A DNA stretch of 64,000 nucleotides from Bog-473 sp963783245 (GCA_963783245.1 CAWAMS010000002.1:1364001-1428000), one strand, 5' to 3'; positions 17,177 through 26,314 are shown, counted from the stretch's first letter. Numbers and translations are program-made. The notes: generated from the sequence alone by a model not told the origin.

Positions 17177-19629
17177 GTGATCGTCCGCGGGCGGTAGGCG
17201 TTGGCCAGGTCAACCAGCTCGAAACGCTCCTCGTCGGTATGGGCCAGCTTGGCCAGCGAGCGGTAGGTGCTCTCGATCGCAGTCCTGACCCCGCTCTCGG
17301 TGAGCGATGTCCCGACCAGCGAGGCGCCGGCCAGCGAGGCGTCGGGTTCGGTCGTGGCGGCAGGATCGGCGAGCAGAGCCAGTGTTTGGACCTGCAGGTC
17401 CCGCGTCAGGGCCAGCCGCACCGACGGCTCGGCCCGGAGCTGGTCGAGGAGGCGGGAAGCGTCGAGCAGATCGCTCATCGTCGGATGTTGGCCTGCGATG
17501 TCGGCGCACAAGACGCCGCACAGGGCGATCTGCGCGGCGGCATGCGAGCTGGAGGTGCTGGGGATGCGCTCGAGGGCGGTCACCGCGCCCACTCTGTCCC
17601 CGAGGGCGATGCGGACTCGTGACAGGCCGAAGCTCGCACTGGCGAATCCGGGGTCGGTGGCGGCAACGATCTCGAACTGGTGGGCGGCCCGGCGCAGGTC
17701 GTCAACGGCATCGAGCGACGACATCGACCCGCCCGTCGGGTGAGCGAGCGCCGCCATTTCGTAGGACACGGCAAGAGCCAGTCTCGGCGCCAGCTCCCCC
17801 GGCAACTCGGAGATGACGGTGGTGAAGTACGAGTGGGCGTCCCTCGGGCGCCCTGCGGCCAGCTGAACGACCCCGCGCCACCATGCGGCCCGCCATCCGC
17901 TGCTCAGGGCCTCGGGTGAGGTGAGTTCGGCCTCGGCCTGGGCGAAGGCCCCCTCCTCGATGAACGAACGGGCGAGTCGGAATGCCACTTCCGGGGAGCG
18001 CGGCGTCGAGGCCAGGAGGGCGCCGATCTGTTCGGAGCTGGAGGTGACGATGGTCGCCAGCACGCCGGCCGCCGGATCGAAGGGGTCGACCGCCGGTACC
18101 GGCAGGCTCTGCCAGGTGCTGGCCTCCGCGGCGTTCCCGAGTTCGCCGCTGAAGAGCAAGCTGGGCGCGGGTCGGGGGTCCTTTCCGTCGATCGCCCTGA
18201 CCTGGCGGAGCACGCCGAGGAGCTGTTCGCCCATCTCTTCGGCCGACTGGAATCGCGACGCCGGATTGGGCTCCGTGGCCTTCACCAGAAATTCGTAGAA
18301 CGCTTCGTAGCGCCCGAAGAGCGGCACCTCGTTGACCGGGGGGAGTGAGGTGGCGTACCGCTTCTTGTCCTGGAAGCCGGCGAAGTCGAAGCTGAGCACG
18401 GCCAGGGTACGGCCCACGGTGTAGAGATCCGAGTTGATGGATGCGCCGACCTCGGGGACCTCGGGAGCCTGGTAGCCCACGGTGCCGAACAGGTCGCTCT
18501 CCTCGCCCATGGCCACCACGCCCCCCAGATCGATGAGCGTCAGCTGCTCGCCGGTCTGGATGGCGTTGTCCGGCTTGAAGTCGCAGTAGAGCAAGCCCTG
18601 GTCGTGCAGATAGCCGAACGCGGGGAGGATGGCCAGCATGTAGGCGATGGCCTGCTCGAGCGGCAGCGGCGCGCCGGTTTCCGCCTTTGTGCGCGCCCGA
18701 ATCTCACGGAGGGACTCGCCGGCCACATACTCCATGACGATGTAGCCGGCGTCCTGGTGCTGGACGAAGTTGTAGATCTGGACGATGTTCGGGTGCTTGA
18801 CCTCCGCCAGGAACTGGCGTTCGGCGACGGCGGCGGCTGCGGCCGCCTCATCCTCCGAATCGAGCAGGCCCTTGAGCACCACCCACACGTACCCGCCCCT
18901 GTGCGACAGGTTCAGGTTCTGGGCCAGGTAGATCCATCCGAGGCCGCCGTGTGCGATGCATCCAGCCACACGGTATTGGCCCGCCACCAGGTCGTCCGGC
19001 CAGAGCTTGGGCGAGAACGAGAACGGCGCCCCGTCCTCGGGGCAGAATCCCTCGGTCCGGCCGGGTCGGCCGTCGCGGCTCCGGCCGACCTCATGTCCGC
19101 AGCGGGCACAGAAACGCTTGCGCTCGGGGACCTCGGGATTGTCGAGCACCACCGAACGTGGATCGCGCCGAGGCACCGACGGCATCTCGACGAGCCCGGC
19201 GCCCAGGGTTCCCCGGCTACCCCCGCCGAAGCCACCAGAGCCGCCCGTGCGGCCCGTTGGCGACCCCTCGCCCGGGGTCGACCTGAGTGTGGTGGTGTCC
19301 GGAGAGGTCGATCCACTGATCGGCGCCGCGGTCCCGAGCGTGGCCGGGCGACCATCACCGTTGGACCCCGATCCGCGTGAAGGCGATGGCACGGCCTGGG
19401 GGGCGAAGCCGCAGACGTTGCAGTAGCCGTCTTCGATGATCCCGGGACCCGGGCACTCGACGCGCACGCAGGCCAGTCCATCGGCGTTGGCTCCCGTCGC
19501 GGTCGGAGGGGAGGGGAACGCTGTCGCGGCCGCACTGACCGGAGCGGAGAGCAGTGGCGGATTACCGCAGACATCGCAGTAGCCGCCGTCGATCTCACCG
19601 GTGCAGCCGCTCCTCAGGCACTTGGCCAT
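17173..19629 (-). CDS. pknG: PknG-type Ser/Thr protein kinase
   Basis: An 818-residue soluble kinase of the PknG family. Order: zinc ribbon 1 (CLRSGC..YCDVCG, residues 4-22), zinc ribbon 2 (CVRVEC..YCNVCG, 54-74), a Gly/Ser/Pro linker, a rubredoxin-like site (C174, C177, C196), the kinase domain (about 215-480) and TPR-like helices to the end. Kinase residues: glycine loop IAHGGLG, K253 in VVLKG, catalytic D350 in YCDFKPDN, D367 in LIDLGG. The rubredoxin-like site lacks its fourth Cys: CPEDG replaces the CPYCG of mycobacterial PknG. ATG 19629 (MAKC) is chosen; it overlaps the upstream gene by 16 nt. The two extra zinc ribbons are not part of mycobacterial PknG. Confidence 0.93.
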   Translation of the reverse strand: MAKCLRSGCTGEIDGGYCDVCGNPPLLSAPVSAAATAFPSPPTATGANADGLACVRVECPGPGIIEDGYCNVCGFAPQAVPSPSRGSGSNGDGRPATLGTAAPISGSTSPDTTTLRSTPGEGSPTGRTGGSGGFGGGSRGTLGAGLVEMPSVPRRDPRSVVLDNPEVPERKRFCARCGHEVGRSRDGRPGRTEGFCPEDGAPFSFSPKLWPDDLVAGQYRVAGCIAHGGLGWIYLAQNLNLSHRGGYVWVVLKGLLDSEDEAAAAAAVAERQFLAEVKHPNIVQIYNFVQHQDAGYIVMEYVAGESLREIRARTKAETGAPLPLEQAIAYMLAILPAFGYLHDQGLLYCDFKPDNAIQTGEQLTLIDLGGVVAMGEESDLFGTVGYQAPEVPEVGASINSDLYTVGRTLAVLSFDFAGFQDKKRYATSLPPVNEVPLFGRYEAFYEFLVKATEPNPASRFQSAEEMGEQLLGVLRQVRAIDGKDPRPAPSLLFSGELGNAAEASTWQSLPVPAVDPFDPAAGVLATIVTSSSEQIGALLASTPRSPEVAFRLARSFIEEGAFAQAEAELTSPEALSSGWRAAWWRGVVQLAAGRPRDAHSYFTTVISELPGELAPRLALAVSYEMAALAHPTGGSMSSLDAVDDLRRAAHQFEIVAATDPGFASASFGLSRVRIALGDRVGAVTALERIPSTSSSHAAAQIALCGVLCADIAGQHPTMSDLLDASRLLDQLRAEPSVRLALTRDLQVQTLALLADPAATTEPDASLAGASLVGTSLTESGVRTAIESTYRSLAKLAHTDEERFELVDLANAYRPRTIT

Positions 19630-20849
19630 GACGACGCCCCTTTCGGCTCGGCAAGTATCGGCTGCGTCAGGATCGACCGTTGGTAGGCGGTGACCAGCGC
19701 ACCGGCCTCCACGAGATCGCACGGAGCCGAGAAGAGGACGTCCCGCGCCTCGACGTACAGCTGGTGGAGCTCGATGTCCTCACCCTGTCCCACGGCCTGT
19801 GCCTTGGCCCGGTACGCGTCGAGCCGGCCCCGTAGCTCGTCGCGGGCGGCCACGGCGGAGCGGGCCGTTTCTTGGAGGTCGTCGATCTGTGCGTGTATCT
19901 CGTGGACACGCGGCAGGAGGGCGCGGAGCCCGAATGCCGCATCGGTGGGGCTCGTCGTGGTGAGACGGCTCGCTTCGGCCAGTTCGCGGCGCAACTCGTC
20001 GAGGACGGCGCCTGTCGTTTCGAGCCTGCACCGCTCCTCGTCGTGCAGGACCACTTTGGCCGCCACTTCGGCTTGGATCGCTCGAGTCTGCGCGAGGAGC
20101 TGGGCGCACTCGTCCAGGGAGACACCCGCCGCCGCCAGGTTGCCCTCGAGCTTCTCGTGCACGGCCAACGATTCCCGCAGAGAGGTGGAGGCCCGCTCGA
20201 TCATCGTCGTGATCGGGGCGAGCACCTCACCGGACACCGCCAGTGGGTCGCAACGGGAAAGCTCTTCGGCGTCGGTCAGCGCTCGTCGGGCCAGGGCCAG
20301 ATTGTTCGGTCGACGGATGGAGTGTGCATCGGCTGCCCCTTCGAGTTCGACGACCATGGCTTCCAACGCCTCGAGCCGGGGGACGATCAACGTCCACACG
20401 GCGGCGACCTCGTTGAGGATGGCCATGACGAGTTCATAGTCACTGGACATCCGAATGATCACGTCGTCGACGGTGAACGTGTCGGTCGGCGCCACTGCCT
20501 CGGTCAGGGTCCGCTGCGCGTCGGGACGCGGCAGCGAGACCGATGGCCCGTGGAGGAGATCGGCGAGGCGGACGAGCGCCGCCCGTGACAGGGATGCCTT
20601 CGACCCGCGTTCGTCGGTCACCTGCTCCAGCGTGTCGGTCAGGGCGAGTTGCCCCCTCCAGAGAAAGGAGAGCCGCCGCTGGGCTTCGCTCCATTGCTCC
20701 GCGGTCTGCCCGGCGAGGGAGGTCGAGGCATCGAGCATCTGTCGTGTCACGTCGGCGTCGAGCTCGACGAGGTTCTGGACGATGCGCTCCAGCATCGTCC
20801 GCAGGGCGACGATGCGGCGGTCGAGAGCCTCGACGGTCGGCGCGGTCAC
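19614..20849 (-). CDS. Coiled-coil protein of the PknG operon, function unknown
   Basis: A 411-residue, almost entirely helical protein with heptad-like Leu/Ala patterns over most of its length and no Cys-rich or catalytic motif; no signal peptide or membrane segment. It overlaps glnH by 4 nt at its start (GTGA) and pknG by 16 nt at its end, so it is made together with both. By position it may connect the GlnH-GlnX membrane sensor with the cytosolic kinase, but this is inference; mycobacterial pknG operons do not have it. I do not recognise a named family. Confidence 0.8.
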   Translation of the reverse strand: MTAPTVEALDRRIVALRTMLERIVQNLVELDADVTRQMLDASTSLAGQTAEQWSEAQRRLSFLWRGQLALTDTLEQVTDERGSKASLSRAALVRLADLLHGPSVSLPRPDAQRTLTEAVAPTDTFTVDDVIIRMSSDYELVMAILNEVAAVWTLIVPRLEALEAMVVELEGAADAHSIRRPNNLALARRALTDAEELSRCDPLAVSGEVLAPITTMIERASTSLRESLAVHEKLEGNLAAAGVSLDECAQLLAQTRAIQAEVAAKVVLHDEERCRLETTGAVLDELRRELAEASRLTTTSPTDAAFGLRALLPRVHEIHAQIDDLQETARSAVAARDELRGRLDAYRAKAQAVGQGEDIELHQLYVEARDVLFSAPCDLVEAGALVTAYQRSILTQPILAEPKGASSWPSA

Positions 20850-21889
20850 GTCGCCGCCTTGTAGGTCGCCGCGGGTGGAGTCTGGGCCTGCAGGGTATAG
20901 GGAGCGAGGTCGGCGTTGTAGAGCCGTTCCCAGGTGCCGTCCACCCGCTCCTCGGCCAGCACGCCGTTCACGAAGGCCGTGAAGTCAGGATGCTTCTGGC
21001 TGACGGCCATGCCGTACGGCTCCGGGCTGAACGACTGGTTGATGATCACTGTGTTGGGGTCCTGTGCGTGAAGCCCGGTCAAGATTGCGTCGTCGGTCCC
21101 GATGGCGTCGACCTGATCCTGTTGCAGCATCACCAGGCAATCGGCCCAGTCGTTCACGTCCCAGGCCACGATGTGCTGCGCTCCCGGTACGGCGACCAGG
21201 TTGCCGAGGGAGTCCGCCCCGCCGGTCGCGCAGACGCGCTTGCTCCCGAGGTTGGCGGGACCCGTGATCGTCGAGCCGGTGGGCACCAGTAACTTCTCCG
21301 CCGCGTTGTAGTAGACGGTGGAGAAGTCGACGGGATAGGGATCCGAGCTGCTCTTGGTCTGGCGTTCGCAGTTGATGGTCATCGTCTCCGCAAGGATGTC
21401 GACTTCTCCTGTCGCCACCGCCTTGCTCCGATCGAGGTTGGAGACGATCTTGAAATCTATCGCCGGGGCTTTGGGGCCGAAGATGGCTTCGTTCACTTGC
21501 TCGAGCATGTCAATGTCGAATCCCTGGAGCTGACCGGTGGTCGGGTTGCGATAGGCCCACAGGTTCGTGCTCTGGTCCACCCCGGCGATGAGGTGCCCTC
21601 GCGCAACGATATGGGCCATCCAGGAGCCGGCCGGCATCGCACCGGGCGCGGGCATCGGGTTCGGCGGCGTGTAGCTGGCGGTGCAGTTCGAAGCCGCCAA
21701 GGCGGTGGGTACCGGGTGGACGATGTGTGCGCCCGCGGGCATGACGGCCGAGGCGTTGACCGCCGCGGATGGAGTCGAGCTGGGCGTCGTCGTGCTGCAG
21801 GCGGCAGCGCCCAGGGCTATGCCGAGGAGCGCCGTGGCCGTGACGATGTGCGACACGCGCCGCTTGGTCGAAGGCAGGTAGGCGTGCAC
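20846..21889 (-). CDS. glnH: GlnH-type amino-acid-binding lipoprotein
   Basis: A 347-residue solute-binding protein family 3 member. A lipoprotein signal is present: KRRVSH, a hydrophobic stretch, and a lipobox ending in AAAC with Cys31 as the lipidated residue. The mature part has the family 3 pattern: GHLIAGVDQ, GFDIDMLEQVNEAIFG, RSKAVATGEVDILAETMTI, and a late PYGMAVSQKHPDF. In mycobacteria GlnH binds aspartate/glutamate and signals through GlnX to PknG; this gene stands in the same glnX-glnH-pknG order, so the same role is likely. No ABC permease or ATPase is nearby, which fits a sensor and not an importer. Confidence 0.9.
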   Translation of the reverse strand: MHAYLPSTKRRVSHIVTATALLGIALGAAACSTTTPSSTPSAAVNASAVMPAGAHIVHPVPTALAASNCTASYTPPNPMPAPGAMPAGSWMAHIVARGHLIAGVDQSTNLWAYRNPTTGQLQGFDIDMLEQVNEAIFGPKAPAIDFKIVSNLDRSKAVATGEVDILAETMTINCERQTKSSSDPYPVDFSTVYYNAAEKLLVPTGSTITGPANLGSKRVCATGGADSLGNLVAVPGAQHIVAWDVNDWADCLVMLQQDQVDAIGTDDAILTGLHAQDPNTVIINQSFSPEPYGMAVSQKHPDFTAFVNGVLAEERVDGTWERLYNADLAPYTLQAQTPPAATYKAAT

Positions 21890-21894
21890 GTCGG

Positions 21895-23301
21895 CTACCG
21901 GTACTCGGCAATCCGGGGCCTGAAGCCCAAGAGGACGAAGGCGGCGACGACGACGGAGAGAACGGCACTGCCCCAGATGAGTCCTGCGATGTCACTCGAC
22001 GCGCCGTTCATCGACCGATTGAACGCGTGCTGGGAATGGGTGATGGCGGCGCCCAGATCGCTGTCGAGGTTCGACGAGACGGTCGGCAGATGGTTCGGAC
22101 CGCTCCCCGACGCCAGGGCAACTGCTCCGTCTTGTTGCTTCACATCGTTCGAATTGTCCAATTGCCTGATCTTCGTGTGCACTCGGACATACGACGCCAG
22201 CGCAGTGTCGGCCCGCTTGATCTGGTCCCCCTCGACGGACCCGGCTCCCTTGCCGGCCGATGCCATGAGGTTGTTGAACCGCGTCACGGTCACGCCGTAG
22301 TCCTTTTGGTACGTGGGATCTGAGTTCCGGGTGAGGAGGGTGAGCTCGTCGTCGGCCATCATCTGGAGTGCCCCGATCCGGGCCTGGGTGAAGAGAACCA
22401 CGGGACCCGATCCGTTGGCCGTGGCGGTGTTGACGCTCGAGTTCTGGGCGACCACCGCGACCGTGAACCACAGCGCGAGGACGAACACGATGACCGTTCC
22501 GGCAGCGAGGAAGAGATTGAAGGTCCGGCGAAAGTGACCGCTCATCCAGAGCTGCACCACGATGAGGAGCACCAACAGCGCCACGATGAAGAAGAGAGCT
22601 GTCCAGAGGAGAGGTGAGCTCACCGCGTTGTCCTGGTCGCTCGCCAATTGTCGGTTCTCCACGGTATACAACCTCGCAGCGGCCGGGAGGATCTGGAGCC
22701 TCATGAGATTGTTGGCTTCGCCGATGTAGGCCGTGGCGAGTGGGTAGTAGGCCTGCCGCTCGTTGAACGTGGCCGTCTGGACGAGCCCGGTATAGACCGG
22801 AAGGTTGACAGCGACGGACCGGATGTCAGAGGCGACCGCCGGATCGCTCCCCGCAGCCTGGGCAGCGAGGGCCAGGTTGGTCGACGCAAGGGCGACATCA
22901 CTCATGTAGCTGGTCCGGAGCGTCTCCGGCTGCAGTTGGCCCTGGAGGAACGAGCCGGCTGCCGTCGTGTCCGCGTCCGACAGATAGGTGTCGATCGCCT
23001 GGGCTTCGACGACGAGTGGCTCGGCTGTCTGCGAGGCCGCCGCGGTGGCCGTGTCGCGGTCGTTGGCGGCGAGGGCGGTGACCAAACCGACGAGGAGTGC
23101 CAGGACTGCGAGTCCGATGGCCATCAACCGGAGCCGGACCGGCGTGACGCCGTTCCGCGTGCGGGTGTGCACGGGAGGTTGGGTGCGAGCATGCGCCGGT
23201 GCGCCCCGGCGGCGTTGCACCTGGGGCGCGCGGTCGAGCGACGAGTCGGGAAGCACCCCCACGGGCTCCGTCGCGATCATCGCCAGACCCTTCTCTTCCA
23301 C
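21895..23301 (-). CDS. glnX: GlnX-type four-helix membrane sensor protein
   Basis: A 468-residue membrane protein, first gene of the operon. Predicted membrane helices lie at about 59-79, 231-252, 262-284 and 441-460. The first and second pairs enclose two helical extracytoplasmic domains of about 150 residues each, a layout like chemoreceptor-type sensing domains. The cytoplasmic N-terminal 55 residues are basic and disordered-looking; there is no kinase or HAMP-effector domain. Position and topology match mycobacterial GlnX, which links GlnH to PknG. GTG start at 23301; the stop is 5 nt before the glnH start. Confidence 0.88.
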   Translation of the reverse strand: MEEKGLAMIATEPVGVLPDSSLDRAPQVQRRRGAPAHARTQPPVHTRTRNGVTPVRLRLMAIGLAVLALLVGLVTALAANDRDTATAAASQTAEPLVVEAQAIDTYLSDADTTAAGSFLQGQLQPETLRTSYMSDVALASTNLALAAQAAGSDPAVASDIRSVAVNLPVYTGLVQTATFNERQAYYPLATAYIGEANNLMRLQILPAAARLYTVENRQLASDQDNAVSSPLLWTALFFIVALLVLLIVVQLWMSGHFRRTFNLFLAAGTVIVFVLALWFTVAVVAQNSSVNTATANGSGPVVLFTQARIGALQMMADDELTLLTRNSDPTYQKDYGVTVTRFNNLMASAGKGAGSVEGDQIKRADTALASYVRVHTKIRQLDNSNDVKQQDGAVALASGSGPNHLPTVSSNLDSDLGAAITHSQHAFNRSMNGASSDIAGLIWGSAVLSVVVAAFVLLGFRPRIAEYR

Positions 23302-23587
23302 ACCGCCAACGGGAATTGCTCATCCATCGGAAGATCCCGCACCCCGGTGTTCGCCGAACCATATTCTTCCACGCCTTCACTTTGGGCGAGGTCGGTAAGC
23401 GCTCAGTAAAGGCAGATTCCGCCACCTTTTTTTGCCGAGATCCAGCCGGCCCGTCGAGGTGCGCACAGCACCTCCAGATCCGCACGCGCGTCGACGAAGG
23501 CTGACGGCGCTGTCAGGTTGGGCGGCGGCCGTCCGGAGAGGGTCGCGTCATGCACGCGAGGATGGTGGTGGCGTGCGCAGGTGGCGG

Positions 23588-24013
23588 TCAGACAGTCGCG
23601 GCGAGCCCGATCCCTGCGGCAGCGACACCGAGGCACAGAGCGAGCCCGCCGAAGGTGTAGACCCACGCCTCGGAACGGTGGCCGTCGCGCAAGAGATGGA
23701 CCGACTCCCAACTGGCGGTTGACCATGTGGTGTAGCCCCCGCACAAGCCGACGCCGGCCACATCGAGATCGTGGGGCCCGAACCCGTGGTACATCGAGAG
23801 GCCGGTGAGGAAGCCCAGGAGCAAGGACCCGGAGGCATTGACGAGCAGTGTGCCGACGGGCAACGGGTCGGCGCGACGGCGGGCCGCGTGGTGGATGATC
23901 AGCGCGCGCAGTACTGCGCCGACCGCTCCGGCGGCCGCAACCAACAGAGCGAGGCCGAGAGTGGGGGAGTGGTTCGTCGACGGGACGGCCGTCGCGACGG
24001 AGTACGCAGTCAT
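23588..24013 (-). CDS. crcB: Fluoride exporter CrcB/Fluc, second subunit
   Basis: A 141-residue small membrane protein with four hydrophobic helices and the CrcB signatures GAVGAVLRALI, GTLLVNASGSLLLGF and GLCGGYTTWST. ATG 24013 shares one base with the TGA of the upstream crcB (TGATG overlap), so the two are translated together, probably as a heterodimer of antiparallel Fluc subunits. The reading frame remains open far upstream, but only this part is CrcB-like. Confidence 0.92.
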   Translation of the reverse strand: MTAYSVATAVPSTNHSPTLGLALLVAAAGAVGAVLRALIIHHAARRRADPLPVGTLLVNASGSLLLGFLTGLSMYHGFGPHDLDVAGVGLCGGYTTWSTASWESVHLLRDGHRSEAWVYTFGGLALCLGVAAAGIGLAATV

Positions 24014-24447
24014 CAGTTCGTCCACCGCCGCCCGACCGCATCCCCCAGGACGACGAGCGCTGCCCCCCCGACGAGTGTTGCCGCCAGGTAGAGGAGGCTC
24101 AAGGCTCCCTGCCCGTTCTGGAGCAGTGTGATTGCACCTACGGCCAGCGCGGAGTAGGTGGTCCAACCGCCGAGGATGCCGACGACGAGGAATGGGCGGA
24201 GGAGCGGCTGTCGGGGTGCCCACTTCTCGACCATCGGAATGAGCAGTCCGATGGCCAGTGATCCGCTGAGGTTGACGACCAACGTGACAGTGGGGAAGTG
24301 GCTGGAGCCGTTGACGAAGGCGGTGTCGAGGAAGAACCGAGCGAGGGTGCCGAGCGCGCCGCCGAGTGCAATGACGAAGAGGACGGTCGTCGACAGTCCG
24401 AGGCGGGGCAGCGCGGGTTCTCTGAGTGGATCGTTGCGTTCCGCCAT
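24013..24447 (-). CDS. crcB: Fluoride exporter CrcB/Fluc, first subunit
   Basis: A 144-residue Fluc channel subunit with four predicted membrane helices. Family motifs: GGALGTLARFFLD, TLVVNLSGSLAIG (pore Asn and the Gly-Ser turn) and GILGGWTTYS. It is preceded by a fluoride riboswitch and followed directly by a second, divergent crcB, the common paired arrangement in actinobacteria and firmicutes. Confidence 0.93.
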   Translation of the reverse strand: MAERNDPLREPALPRLGLSTTVLFVIALGGALGTLARFFLDTAFVNGSSHFPTVTLVVNLSGSLAIGLLIPMVEKWAPRQPLLRPFLVVGILGGWTTYSALAVGAITLLQNGQGALSLLYLAATLVGGAALVVLGDAVGRRWTN

Positions 24448-24498
24448 GGTCCGTCCTCCTGCGCCTGGTGCGCACCGCGACGTCTCGCCGTGCTCTCT

Positions 24499-24565
24499 GG
24501 TCAGGAGCCATCAGCCGTGTCGGCGGTTCGGAGCGTCTGCTCCCCGGCGGGACCCATCGCCGGAC
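24499..24565 (-). ncRNA. Fluoride riboswitch (crcB motif)
   Basis: On the minus strand, 50-120 nt before crcB, the sequence reads GGCGATGGGTCCCGCC, then GAACCGCCG, then CGGCTGATGGCTCCTGAC. These are the conserved elements of the fluoride aptamer: the GGCGATGG...CGCC hairpin, the AACCGC joining segment, and the GCUGAUG-CUCC 3' strand with a GCCG/CGGC stem. A small extra hairpin (GGAGC/GCTCC) is inserted between the two parts. The location before two crcB genes supports the call. Control may be at translation, since the region ends about 50 nt before the start codon. Confidence 0.85.
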
Positions 24566-24614
24566 TGCGGACAACATTGTAGCTGTCGCCCGGCGGGGGA
24601 GGGGGGTACCCCTC

Positions 24615-25356
24615 TCAGAGGCGGGGCCCCGGCGCATTGCGGAAACGGAAGGGCTCACTTTCTCGCCCGGCAATGACGTACCAGCACTCGCCCGAGACCT
24701 CGGCGTCGAGGATGCGCTGGAAGGCGGCGACCACGTCGCTGACGTCGAGAATGGGAAATCCCATGTCGAGCAGGACCTGCTCGGAGCCCTTGATGATGTT
24801 CGTGTACGCGAAGGATGGGCAGAGCGCATTCACCGTGACGCCCTCGGCCGCGTACGCCTCGCCGATGGAGCGGACGAGGCCGACCACCGCGTGCTTGTTG
24901 GCGGCGTAGATCGGATCGAAGGGAACCGCCACCAGTCCGGCCATGCTGGCCGTGGCCACGATTTTCCCTCCTCCTGACGCAACGATTGCCGGCCGTGATG
25001 CGGCAATGCCGTAGACGACGCCGTCGAGGTTGATGCGCATCGCCCGGCGATAGGCCTCGGGATCGAAGTCGTCGCCCATGCTGCACCAGGAGGTCACCCC
25101 GGCGTTGAGGTGGGCCAGATGCAGTCCTCCGAACTCGCTCGACGGCGTATGCCACGGCGGCGGAGCTGTCGGCGGGCTCTGTGACGTCGGTATGGACGAA
25201 ACGGCCCCCCAGTTCCTCGGCCACCTGCCTGCCCCGGGCGTCATCGATATCCGCCAGGACCACGTGCGCCCCTTGCGCCGCCAGGTGACGCGCCACCCCT
25301 TCGCCGATGCCGTTGCTTCCGCCGGTGATCAGCGCGACCTTGCCGTTCATGTCCAT
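24615..25356 (-). CDS. Short-chain dehydrogenase/reductase (apparent frameshift)
   Basis: Classical SDR fold. The N-terminal part (from 25356) has KVALITGGSNGIGEGVARHL and HVVLADID, the cofactor motif TGxxxGIG; the part from about 25137 onward has HLAHLNAG, INLDGVVYG, the catalytic Ser region (ATASMAGL) and YAANKHAV with the YxxxK pair. The frame changes near 25137: removing one base joins AYAVE to EFGGLHLAHLNAG. Corrected length is about 246 aa, normal for an SDR. The substrate is unknown. Confidence 0.85.
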
Positions 25357-25450
25357 GCACCGGATCGTAGGGGAGCGGACACCCCATTAACGTTTGCCGA
25401 CCGGTGGTGAACGAACGTCGCCCTGACCGTTCTGTCATGGAAGGAGCCAT

Positions 25451-26314
25451 GTGGCTATTGGGACTGGCGACAGTGAAATCACCCCATCTGCGAACGAGGC
25501 CGAACGTCGCCGGTGGAACGACGCCTACTGGACCTCCCTGTGGCCGAAGCGCGAGGCGTTCACGGACAATATGACGGCTGATCTCCTGGCCCACCTCGAC
25601 GCGAAGCAGGGCGAACGCATCCTCGAGATCGGGAGTGGCGGCGGCAGGGTCTCACTGGCCGTGGCCGACCTGGTGGGCCCGCAGGGTCGGGTGGTAGGGG
25701 CGGACATCTCGGAGCCCCTCGTGGGTCTGGCCCGCCAGAGGGCGCAGGAGGCCTCCGTCGACAATGTCGAGTTCGTGCTGGCGGACGTCCAGGAGGGCTC
25801 GCTTCCGGGAGCACCCTTTGCAGCCGCCACGAGCCAGTTCGGGGTGATGTTCTTCGACGAGCCCGTCGCTGCCTTTGCCAACATCAGAAAACAGGTCCAG
25901 GACGGGGGTCGGCTCGTCTTCGTCTGCTGGCAGTCCATGGAGCGCAATCCGTGGGCGCTCGGCCACGCGCTGGGGGCCTATACCCCGCCGCTCCCCAGCC
26001 CGGCGGCAGGCAAGAGCCAGACGGGCCCCTTCACCTTGGGCGACTTCGAACGGACGTCGGCGATCCTGGTCGCCGGCGGCTGGGGGGCGCCCAGGGCGAT
26101 CCCGTACGAGCGGGTTGTCATCGTCGATCGATCCGCCATTTTCGACGACGGCCAGCTCGTCCTGAACGGCGTTCCTGAGGAGCACCTGCCGGCGGCCCGA
26201 GATGCAATCGAGCGCCATCTGGCTCAGTTCGCCCGGACCGACGGTCGTCTCGACGTACCGGTGTCCTACTTCGTGGTTACCGCCACGGGCCATGAGCCAG
26301 CCATGAGCCATTAA
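25451..26314 (+). CDS. Class I SAM-dependent methyltransferase
   Basis: A 287-residue methyltransferase with motif I ILEIGSGGGRVSLAV (about 56-70), the acidic ADIS loop, NVEFVLADVQEG and motif IV SQFGVMFFDEP. GTG 25451 follows AAGGAG; an ATG two bases earlier is in a different frame. The C-terminal half resembles UbiE/methyltransferase 11-type proteins with a cap region. Substrate unknown. It is divergent from the SDR gene, with under 100 bp between them. Confidence 0.82.
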   Translation: MAIGTGDSEITPSANEAERRRWNDAYWTSLWPKREAFTDNMTADLLAHLDAKQGERILEIGSGGGRVSLAVADLVGPQGRVVGADISEPLVGLARQRAQEASVDNVEFVLADVQEGSLPGAPFAAATSQFGVMFFDEPVAAFANIRKQVQDGGRLVFVCWQSMERNPWALGHALGAYTPPLPSPAAGKSQTGPFTLGDFERTSAILVAGGWGAPRAIPYERVVIVDRSAIFDDGQLVLNGVPEEHLPAARDAIERHLAQFARTDGRLDVPVSYFVVTATGHEPAMSH

